NCBI GenBank assembly: GCA_914767715.1
Contig: OU612065.1
Coordinates: 9,238,001-9,302,000, forward strand
Direction: 5' to 3'
Source: Membranipora membranacea
Lineage: Eukaryota; Bryozoa; Gymnolaemata; Cheilostomatida; Membraniporidae
Length of the DNA stretch: 64,000 nt
Shown here in pieces: positions 29,101 through 41,100 of this stretch. The translations under genes and the position numbers were made by a program. Below the pieces are notes generated by a model. That model saw only the letters and a program-made list of their open reading frames with translations. It made no database searches and was not told the origin of the DNA. Numbering within the stretch: the first letter of the stretch is position 1; each line of letters starts with the position of its first letter.

Positions 29101-32100
29101 TGCCACCATATACCTGTGGTGTCATATACAACCATCATGTTCCCTGATCTATTTTGGCTTCAGGAAGATGGACTGAGCACTGTTGTATGTGCATGTACTG
29201 ATGCCTAATATTACATTGTTCTCATATACAGGGATGAAGACAATGATCTCCAATCAAAGCTACGTTCGACTTTCACCTCACATGAGAGTGACGACTTCTT
29301 AGGTCAAACGATCATTGAAGTTCGAACTCTCAACGGTGAAATGGATGTGTGGTATAATCTAGGTATACTCAACGTGTACTGCCTTTGTTGTATTTAAAAG
29401 TTTAGCTAAAACCAAATAGACATGTGTTCAATAACCAAGGAACCCTCAAGGGGACCTCGCTTGATCAATTCATGATTTCTCTAACCACAGCTCCGTTGGG
29501 GTGATCAGATCATGAATTAAGCTATTAAAATGGTTCCCTTCCTATAGCTGCTTTATCCCCTCCCCTCGATACTATGATGAATTTGGCATTTGGTGATTTA
29601 TGCATTTTCCTAGAAAAACCCTTTAACCCGAACTGTGATGTGCTTGTAATTTGGACTAGCAGTCTTGCCACCCTATTGGTGATCAAAATGTGGCATGATG
29701 ACCACCCTACGATTATGTTTGGTAATTGTACTAGTGCATGAACTGGATTTATGATCACCGTAACTGAATACGAGCATGTGTCATCATCAAATGAAACAAC
29801 GAATCTATTAACACGATCGAATGCCAGTCCTATCACAACCACAGAGGTTTTGAGCCAGTGTTACGGTGTGCTAACAGCATCTTCTGTTTCGTTAATTACA
29901 GTTATTCATTCACTCAGTTGTCTCGTGGTTATTGACCAATCCTGAGTTTGACTTTGGTTAATCTAATTGCTCTGGTGCTGCTTTTACTGCTTCCTCAACA
30001 TCTCATACCATATGAGAGGTGATTGGCGACTCTCTGTCAGCATGGAGATGCTCAGATGTTTGGAATTGGAATATTGCTTAGATTTGTTCATAGAATGTGA
30101 GATGCGGAGTGGATAATTCTGTAGAAAGTGAACCTAATTATTCAACAAGTGTTTGTTTGCTGTTATTAGAGGTGTATCCTAGGTCCTCTTGCTTGTTTGA
30201 ACGCTTGGTAGCAGCATTTACTTCTCCACCATCAATACTTTTCATTATAGAGAAGAGGACAGACAGGTCAGCTGTTTCAGGTGCTATAAGGTTACACATC
30301 AGTGTTGAAATAAAAGGAGAAGAGAAGGTCGCTCCTTATCACGTTCAGTACACAGCCTTGCACGAGGTAGGAAGAATGTACAAACATATCTGGTCATGGC
30401 AGTTGTTCAACAGACTTGACAATCAAACCGAAAATTATGAATTTGTGATCAGCCTTTAAAGACTATATCTACCACATCACAGTCTATCTTAGAGTACTGC
30501 ACACATGCGATTATTTACAGCTTCGCGAGGGAAAACTGTTTGTTTAGTGGTCTAAGTTCCGCCCCTTTTATAGTAAGCGGCTTATAACTACACGCTACAA
30601 CGCTTCTCGCAGCAGACTATGGACAATCTTTGCCCAGCGAGAGAATAGTCTCATTGGTTAATAGACAGTTTTCTGAGCTCTTATTTATGCCTCATTTCGG
30701 AGTTGTCATCTCTCCAGTTTGGTACTTTTAACCCACGCCGTATAGGATTAAACCTGCTGAAAGAGGGTTATCTTGAAAACCACTTATGTTAGGGTAAAAA
30801 TGAGTTTTGATTCAGAGTCTGCACCATTGAAAACCTTGTGAGAAAGGGTTTCCAAATCATTGGAGGCTTGAATGTTGATGTATTTTATTTTTAGTGATGA
30901 AACTCATGAAAAATTCTGCCAAATTGTCCGCAAAATAGGCAGAAAATGCTATAATTGACAATCCAAATACTAAAACTATTTTCCAAACTATTAACTGCTG
31001 CAGATTCTGAATCAAAAATAATTTTTATCCTGCTATAAACGGTTATCAAGATAACCCTCTTTTCAGCACGTTTTTCCTATGCAGCGTGGGTTAAAAGTAC
31101 CAAACTGGAGAGAGGACAACTCCGAATTGAGTCCTAAATAAGAGCTCAGAAAACTGTCTATTAACAGTTACCAGTTGTATTTTTCATGACGTTTATGACG
31201 GGTATCATTAAAAGGCTTTGTTTATGGAATATCATTGGCTGATAGCTAACCTTATGATTATATCGCAGCTTGTAAACACGCTTTGTGTCTGCAGTGAAGA
31301 ATGAGGAGATAATAAGCAAAGCTAGAATTTCAAGCTCTATTTTATTTTTACTAGCTCAGGTTTTCTAGCTGGTGTGTGGACCGCTTTATACAATAACTTT
31401 CATTGTGCCAAGCTACAAATAGACATTAATAGTATAACCTTCTGCACACTCAGTTGAAAGAATATCAGCCAATGGTATAGCTGCCGGAACTGTTAGCCAT
31501 AGTCATCTGAGGATTATCATTTTTATTTTATGTTCTTTTCAGAACATCTTCCATTACCTATGTGAATCATCTGGAGACGAAGTAAAGTTACCGGACGCCA
31601 AAGGGGTGAGATTTTAATCAATCACAGTTTAAGAATACACATTATTATTTTATGGCTTGGTGAGCTTTTTTTCAGCTGTGTTTAGGTTGCCCTTCTCATT
31701 ATCCTCCTACATTTACAGTGTGATCACAGGTCCAATACATCACATCCACTATCCTTTATTGTTCTAGTAAGCCCATTAATCCATACCACGCCGCCAAAGC
31801 CAACTTTTACATTCAATTTAGTTTGTAACAGTAATGCTAAACTATTTTTCGTTGCTGAATCAGAGTTCACAATCTCACTCAAAAGCCTTGAATTGAAGTG
31901 TTATTTTGTTTGCTACTATGATTTAATGCGGTAGTACCATTATAATTTGTTTTCTCTTGTTATAAGCTCTTTTGATTATTTTCACCACAACATAGGCGCT
32001 GATTTGTCCGTGGGTAGGTATTGCACTCTGAGAGCTGTTTAGTGTTGTGCTTTATGTATTTCTACTGTAGATCCTTTTAACATTTGAAATCTGTAAAAAA

Positions 32101-35100
32101 TGACTATGTCAATAATTCGCAATGAAATTCAGCGATTCTATAGACTCTCGTGATCGATAGCCATAGCAGTAGATATGTTTACAATGTACATGAGCAAGCT
32201 GTCGCTGGTTAGCTGTTGAGCAGATGTATGTAGTGATCAAAAACAAAAAATTAGCGTGCTTGGTTAGTCTGAACTTTTACCTGATTTTGTCTAGAACTAA
32301 TAGTACTCTTCTTGCACTAGCTGATCCACATTTTGACGCATGCACAATCTTTTCATCTCACTATCAGTCATATTTAAGGATATGTGTTTAGGACTATCTT
32401 TCTGTCTAACGCACAAAATTGCAGGATATTGCGCGAAATCTCAAAAATCTTCAAAAACCTTCGGTCTCACTGGCCACCATGGTATACTCTTTGTTGTGAA
32501 AATTCTCAAACAGATGAATGCGATTCATTTCCAATGACAGCAGCATCCTCATTATACATCTTATTTGAATCCCTTTGTTGCTGGGCTTGAATTTTTCATG
32601 TCTTAAATGAATAACTGAAGCTGTCTGGGCTTTGTACAAAGGTATAAAGGGGCATTGACCAAAGAGAATCAATTCCTCTTTTCCACAACCTAATATTGTT
32701 ATCAAAATTTAATTATTTTATTATTATACTTTGTTCTATGATATATAGGATGAAGCATGGAAGGTATATTTTGATGAACCTGCACAAGAAGTCGTCGATG
32801 AGTTTGCTATGAGATATGGTATCGAGTCTATATACCAGGCCATGACGTAAGTTGCGTTCATATTTTGAGCTCAAACATTCTGCTTATCCACCAGTTGGCT
32901 CCTGTTAAAGCTCAAATCCAAACAGCGGTCATAATACTGTGATTTGTGGCCCTTTCACATGTCTGTTATCAGCTTTGAAACCCTGTTCTTTTATTTTCAG
33001 CCATTTCTCATGCCTGTCCAGTAAATACCTTTCACCTGGTGTACCGGCTGTAATGAGCACATTACTAGCTAACATTAATGCTTTCTATGCACACACGGCA
33101 GCCACCACTCATGTCTCAGCTAGTGACAGATTTGCTGCCTCAAACTTTGGTAAAGAAAAATTCATCAAACTATTAGATCAACTTCACAATCACCTCAAGC
33201 TTGATTTGGGCAACTACAGGGTATGTTCTAATATAACTTATATCATTGATAATGATTAGTTATCTAACATTGTGTGGGACACTGTTTTATACGCCGCAGG
33301 GAGTTGGTCCCAAACTCCATCTACACAGGTAATGAATATGTTACCATTTATGGATTGTCTCCATCTGAACAACACGACAAGACAAGATGCAATGCACACT
33401 AAAAGTTGAGTTTGAGTGAATAAAACCAATCTTAATAGCTTGTGTGTGTGCTTTGTTGTGGCCTTAAAAATTGACCCTTTTATTTTACAGAAATACTTTC
33501 CAGCTTCTGATTCAAACCGATTGCAGGATCTGAAATCAACGATAGACCTCCTTACAAGTATAACTTTCTTCAGAATGAAGGTAATAAGTGTATCATGTTT
33601 GGATTTTATTTCTTATCCCTAGCACAGTGCAGGTGCTCTAGTCGGAGCGCATGGTTTTATATGAGTATTATGTGAATGTAGAACATAAACCTGTAAATAT
33701 TTTATTTATACGTTTATGGATGAGAATATCTTCCCTTTGCCATAACCACCTATATGGCATAATTTTCATAGATATGTAATTTAAGTACAGTTTTGCTATA
33801 ACCTTTATACCCAGTCACATATGCTTTCCTCATTATTTCCTCCATCATTTACAAAACTGTTATTATACTGTGAAACATAGATAAAAGCAGGGATAGTGGT
33901 AAGTTGGCTCAGCTTCCTTTACAGTTCTTTTTCCCCCTTCTCTACTGTTAACAAGGTGTATGATTCTCATGTATGGTACGACCCATCTCAATAGAGCAAC
34001 AAATCGCATCGTTATTCATAGATGAAGTAGTTTGTTGCTCTATTTTACCTGTTGGCTTTGTTTTAGGATAGGATGTGTCATTATTTTTATACGACTGGCT
34101 CAATTAGAGTTGGACCCATTTGGTTCCTGCCAGAAGTCATTTGTTCCATGTTTGCTCTATTCTTTGGTCTAATAGGGGGAACCCGCTAGGCTTATGGATG
34201 CCTGGTTATCATTGCCTGGTGTACGTACCTATCTAGTGATAAGCTATGCATAATGCATGCGACTACAATACCTACCGCATCAGTTTGTGATAGACAGTGT
34301 GTAACTTAGAGAAAAGAATAGTAAGCGAAACTTTCGAAAAGCTAAAATGCGCAGTATCTATATCTGTTTAATACAATTTATGACAAAACTGAAAGAGGAC
34401 TCCAGACCAGCCAATCAAAAACAATATTAACTTGTATTTTGTAGGTTCAGGAGTTATCAAGTCCACCGCGGGCGTGTCATGTGGTGACCGAGTGTATACG
34501 AGTGTGTATGAACACAACATACTCTTTCCTGTTTGATCACTGCCATGAGTTGTTTGTGAGAGAATATTCTAGTGAGACTCTACCAGGGGGCTCTCTTGAG
34601 GGCGATGGGGTAAGTTTGCTATGTCCTGTGTATCTGAAAATAAATATTACTGTTGAAACTCCATTACCATACTGATATATATATGTATATATTTATATGT
34701 TTACCTGGACATCATACACGGAATCTGTGTAAACCTGGTGTAAGAAAGTACTAATGAATTTTTCAATTGCATTGAATGCTGAACAAAAATGAAGAGCTGT
34801 ACACTGCATTATTTTTCAACCATAAATATTGCATGGACCAGTGTGTTTTTATTTACAGGGAGATGAAGGCCCCTCTACTCAGAATCTGACCTTCTGGTAT
34901 AAGCTGATAGTTCTCATTATATCTGTGATAGAAGAAGATAGAAATAACTATGCCCTTGTCATTACTCAGTAAGTTTATTTTATAAGATGATCAAGAATAA
35001 CACACATGCCGACTCTTTTTTTGGAAATTGCCAAATATTGCGACATCATACTGATTTGATTGGAAAAGCATGTATCGATATTGTGGAGCTTTTCAAAAGA

Positions 35101-38100
35101 TGACAAGATTCGGGTCGATGACGAAAATATCACAATGTACCTCTCCCAGAATGAGTTAGTCGGATTTCAATGACATCAAGCTGCCATCTTCTGTGCCATT
35201 TTGACTTATTGCCTTGTTGACTTTAGATTTCCACATGAGCTGAATGTCGGAGACTTGAGTGCTGAATGTTTGTGGAAGTTGTTCTCAGAAGACTTTGAAG
35301 TTGGTCTCAAAGGTAATGATTTCCTGTTGTACCTGACAATTATCAAATACAAGGTCACTAAAGGAGTGGAATATACTACCTCCAACCTGCCCACTGTTGA
35401 TGCCCTAGTCCTTACATAGCTGTTCAAATTAATTTACGGTGTTGACCCGGACCGAACAACGGACAATGACTAAATAGGTTCCTTCAAGTCACAGCTGGTG
35501 AGGCTGGAGTTTGGAACCTGCACACATGCAGGTAAACATGCAGGTAAAGATGATTTGAGAAGATTATATGACCTGTTCAATGTAGTTGTTCTGTGATCAA
35601 GAATTTATGTTTCAAAATAGTTTATTTTTGTTTATAGAACATGCCAACCTACAGGATAGAAAGATGTCCAGTAATGATTACATGAGTATGCACTTCAAAG
35701 TGAAAGGATTTTACAGTCGATACGTGGAAACTGTTCCAGCTATGCAAGGAGTGATACCACAATATCCACAGTAAGTACACAATTATATTCCTTTGAAATA
35801 TAAGAAATATTTACAAATCTGGTCAAAAACTTGTCAGCACTTCTCATAATCATCATGTCAGTGTCTCAAATCAGCATATTCTTATAATATTTCTGCAGAT
35901 GGTTCGAACCGTTTGTGATGCAGTGGCTGAATGAGAATGATATTGTCTGTATGGACTTCCTCAATGGTGCTTTTGAACGTGACAAGAAAGATGGGGTAAG
36001 TATCCTAATGTTATTATAAAATATATACATATACATAAATATGGTGTTTTTTGATTCTGTGTGTTATTTTCTTACTGCATCATCTTTTTATGCCCATCAC
36101 AGATTGGCAACACTTGCACTTTGATGTCTTTGAATTCTTATCAATAAAAGAGTTATGACAACCATCTTTGTCAACAGTGGCAGCAAAGCATCTGCTTGAC
36201 TGTAGGAGATCAGATTACTCGTAAACTTCTATTGACATTTGAATCTCTGTTTACAGTTTCAGAAAGTTGCAGAGCACGCGCAGGTATCCTTCTCCTGTTC
36301 AGTCACCGATGTTTTCGCAACTGTCAACCAATGTCTGGATGTCATCAAGAAGTTAGAGTGTCCTGATCCGGTTATTCTTCGCAAATACATGAAGCGTTTT
36401 GCTGTTGTGAGTATTGTTATGATTATTTTGGTCATCCTTCTCAGTGTTTTACCGGCACGTAAGTCAAGATTGAGATTGAACACCATTTTGTCATAATAAT
36501 CTCCCCTAGTGTGGCAAGTGGCTCAGTGATTACTTTTGGTTCTGATAGAGAAGTTCTTAAAGTTTACCAGTTGCAATTCATTAAATTTATTTCCACCCAG
36601 TTTCATGGCGTGAGAGCTAGGGGTTCAAATATTATCCTGGTAATTTAAAGCCTCATATGGGTACACTGCATTCCATGCAAGGTAGACAATTCTTTAATTT
36701 GTTTCACCAATGTTTTTCAGACTGTAAACAAAGTGCTGCTATCCTACTCAGACCTGTTGATAGCAGAGTTTCCACGCCACATGGCAAAACACCAGGTGGC
36801 CTGCATTCTACTAAATAACATACAGCAGCTCAGGGTACAGCTAGATAAGGTGTACAGAGCTATGGGTGGGGATGACCTTGACCCTGATGCTGCTGACATA
36901 CTCAAAGAGCTGCAGCAGAAACTGAATGGTGTGCTCGATGAGCTGGCTAGTCACTTTGCAATGAGGTGAGCAATTAACTAACACAAAAGAGTGTCAAATA
37001 TGTTAAATTAGAATTTCCTGCTTTGCCCCATCTCATCCCATCTTATCCCATCTCATTCCATCTTATCCCATCCCAATCACAGATAAAAATTTCATATTAA
37101 CAGATCCTTGTAGCCATAATTTACAGATGTGGACAGGCACTGGTTATCGAATTTTGTCAATACTGATATAGAAGACCCTATGATAACATCATGTGATGCC
37201 TCTGTTTACTCTTTGTTTCATGTATAACAGCAAAATCATTGTGCATGCTTTGGCAAAAAAATAAGGAGAAAAAAACAACCATAGATTGGAAAGTCGTGAT
37301 ATGAATATTTGTCCAGTTGAACTGAAACACCTAATTCCAATTTCAATTGCTAATTCCATCGTTCTGCATATTGCAGTATTGCCGTTGACATCAAAAAGGC
37401 AATGGATGAGTTGGCCAAGCTGATGTACACCAAGGTGAAAGGTGCAGGACAAGTATCGTTAGCTCAGACAAGCCAGCGTAATGATATCCAGCAGCTTTCT
37501 GATATCATACTCACCCCACTCATGAATCTTCTCAATGGCAGGTAAGTGAGAAGTGTACCAGGACACATCCATGTTAAATCTTATTTGTGTCATGATTTTT
37601 AAAAGCATTTGCGCAAATGGAATAAGCTAGGATACTTTTCTCATTTTCCCACTATTGAATTTCAAAACCTGAGTAAATGGGTTACTTTCTTGCCACATAA
37701 TATGCATAACATAATTTTGTATTTTGCAGCCTTATGACATTTTCTGACTTGTGTGAGAAGACAGTACTGAAGCGCCTGCTCAAAGAGTTGTGGAAGATTA
37801 CACTGCAGTGTATGGAGAAAACCGTGGTGTTACCTCCAATCACAGACCCTAGACAGGTACACAAGCTCAGCTAGGTTATGCTTCATCTCATGTTGCTTAT
37901 ATGATTGCTGATAGTTCCATCTTGATCTAATCTAAGGCTTCGTTGCTTGTAATAAAAGGATGCATGTGTGCAAGGCATGAAAACCCATTATGCAGGGACG
38001 AATGTAAGCATATTTTTCATGACCACGCTTAATCTTGCATGGTAATAGACTCTTACTATTGAGATGATACATTTACATTCAGAACGGTTACATTATGCTT

Positions 38101-41100
38101 ATTTCAAATAATACAGTGGCCATTGCCCTTATGTCAATGCTGCCTTTGTGAATTATTATTCCGAGAAAAAGTGAGTCAGGCCGTAGGCTTGCAAAGCTAA
38201 TAGCAAAACAATCAAAATCAAAATGTCCAAACATCATTCGTATGGCTAGGAACAAATAATCTGATGTATTGCTAGGCTGCTATACCAAATCTGTGTGGAA
38301 CCCTCCTCCCCTTACAATCATGATCACTGCCTTTCTTGTATCTATGATACAAAAGTTCTGATGCTGTCTGTCATCCTGGTGCAGGTTGTTTGATTTAAAT
38401 GTCTGCTGCACCTCTATACTATGTGGTTATGGTGGTAATGGGCCATGTGCTTAAATTATTCGTGTTTCAGCTACCAGGGCTTGGAGTTGCTGGCGCTACA
38501 GCTAAACTTGAGGGTGTATCCAAACAAATGCTGAACAAAATACCGGTGGCTACCTTCCAGGTGACGGTCCCATGAGTGATTTAAATTCTCCACATTAATT
38601 ATCAGTGGTGCTGATTATCATTCAAAAACTTCCGCAGCACCTAATTTATATACTTATTACACCAAGGACCTAGCCAATACTTTGGCTCTGATATGAATGG
38701 CTGTTGGGTGTGAATGAGCCCATCCACCAACCAATCAGAGGCGGCACATTGGCTACTAAGGACCTATCTGTATAATGAAGTTTTCATTGGTAAAATATTG
38801 CTAATTCCACTTCTCTTGTGTTGCACCCCTGGTATATGTAGATGATGCTATAGCAACGGAGGCGTCATTCAACTTAAATGTAAAATCAGTTTAGTGTTTG
38901 GCATTCCAGCTGTAATGCAAGTACTTTCAAGGTATCAATTTATAATTTTCTGGTTTTTCTGTTTCACACTTGTCTTTTTCTTGTTGTATATTAGTTTTAT
39001 ATATTCTAAAGACATCTTCAATTTTTTTAGGATATGTCCAAAGAGGCAGAGAAAAATTTGACACCAAAACAGTGTGCCGTACTGGATATGGCACTTGGCA
39101 CTGTCAAAGATTACTTCTTTGCATCAGGTAATGGCAATTGACATCATTTGTAACGATTTTAATATCTTCTGAGAATGACGTAGAGCGCCCCAAGTAGTTC
39201 TGCAATCAAGCGCCCAGGCACGTAGAGATTGACTTTGATTATCTGAAGAATAGATACCACTTGCTTTGCATTGTGCCAATAGACAAAAATCTCACCAACA
39301 TAAACAAGACAGTTTGAATATTGAACAGTTTAGCCAACCATATGATTTAAGAGAAGCTATGATCAAGCAATGAAACTTGATTTAGAGATATATAACACCA
39401 ATCCACGTTGAGAATTCTTCTACAAATTGTGCTAAAATGCTGTTTCAGATCAGCTAAGCATATCATGACCCATCATGAGCAAATAGTTTGCTGGCAATTA
39501 CGTGAAGACAAAACAATTTAAGAAAGAGTGAAAATCAGTGATTGTCCTAGATTCCCCCAATGAGTTTGGGACAAAACTCCCAAACTCCCTGGTTTCTCAT
39601 TCACAACAGATTAATCTAAAGAAGAGTTGTTTGCACCTGAAACATAACTCCTTAACACATTGATTTTATTACCGATTTCCATTATTATTGGTGTCTTTTT
39701 TGTTCAAGGCTTGCAGACAGCATGAATTCAGATGATATCAGAAATTTGTGTCAGTTCATTATCATCAATTGCTTATTACTTTCCAGGTCAAGGCTTGAAG
39801 AAGCAGTTCTTAGATAAGAGCCCTGAACTACAATCTCTGAGATATGCGCTATCCCTATACACCCAGACCACTGATACGCTCATCAAAACTTTCATCAACA
39901 CCCAGTCACAGCAAGGTGGGTGTACCAGCTATAACAATGTGATGTGTCTGACTTGTCTTGCTCTCTAATGTGTGGTTTTGTGTTTATATATATTCATTGC
40001 CGTAATAATTTATCATCATGTCTCTGTGATTGACAGATAAGCCAAGTGTGTCAGACCCAGTTGGCGAGGTTTCAGTCCAAGTCGATCTATTTACACATCC
40101 TGGTACAGGTGAACACAGAGTCACTGTCAAAGGTAACGTACTCTCAAAAAACAATAGTTGTCACACATAAGCTCCAGTACATAACTGGCAATAACCTGCG
40201 CCAAGAAATTCTAGGTCAAAATCTCTATTGCTCCATTGTGCAGTTTTCTTATTATATCGTTGTTCCCCGCCACTTTTTACCAACCCAAATCTTCCAATTC
40301 AACCTGTAAACTAGAATAACAAGCAATTATTGTACAAACAATACCTATAATAGTTCTACTCTACATTTTTATGTGCAGTTGTGGCGTGTAACGATCTACA
40401 CTGGCATACTACTGGCGTCTTCAGACCGTTTGTAGAAGTCAATCTCATTGGTCCACATCTAGCATCGAAGAAGAGAAAATACTCCACAAATTCAGAGACA
40501 AACTCCTGGTCTCCAAAGTACAACAAAAGCTTCACATTGTAAGAATAAACTTTAATTGCTTGCATAACTTTGATATGCGTGTTATTTGATAGTATCCAAA
40601 GAAGATCTTATCTTGAAAAAAATTTGAACTCAAGGGAGATAATGTAAAAAAAATACCAACCCTATCCCAGCTGAAATCCCCGCAGCTCTTTGCTCAAAAG
40701 AATATTACCAAACATTATTTTAAGTGCCCAAACCCCAAACCCCGCTCTGGTTGTGGTAGTGGTATTCCATTATCAACCTCATCACAATCAGATGCGATAG
40801 GGTGTGGATGTGGGTGTGGAGGATAATGGCAGTTAACTACCAGCAACCTGGGCATAGTTTGAGCATGTAAACGGATATTTAGTTCACATTACTATAGTTG
40901 AAAAGCTGTTTTATTCAGTAAAGTAAACCATAGTGGACAATATTAAAACTTGTTTAACATGTAGCAGGGTGTTGTACATCATCATTTTGATATTGAAGTG
41001 TACTGGGAAATGAAGAGGAGCCAGATGTCTATGAGCTGCATTTCTGTGTAAAGGATTATAACTTGGTCAGAGCTGACAGTCTCATTGGCGTTGCAATCAT

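Noticed and set aside
36615-36645. ggttcaaat stretch considered as a tRNA B box
   Set aside because: No matching A box, acceptor stem or anticodon arm around it; no tRNA seen anywhere in the window.
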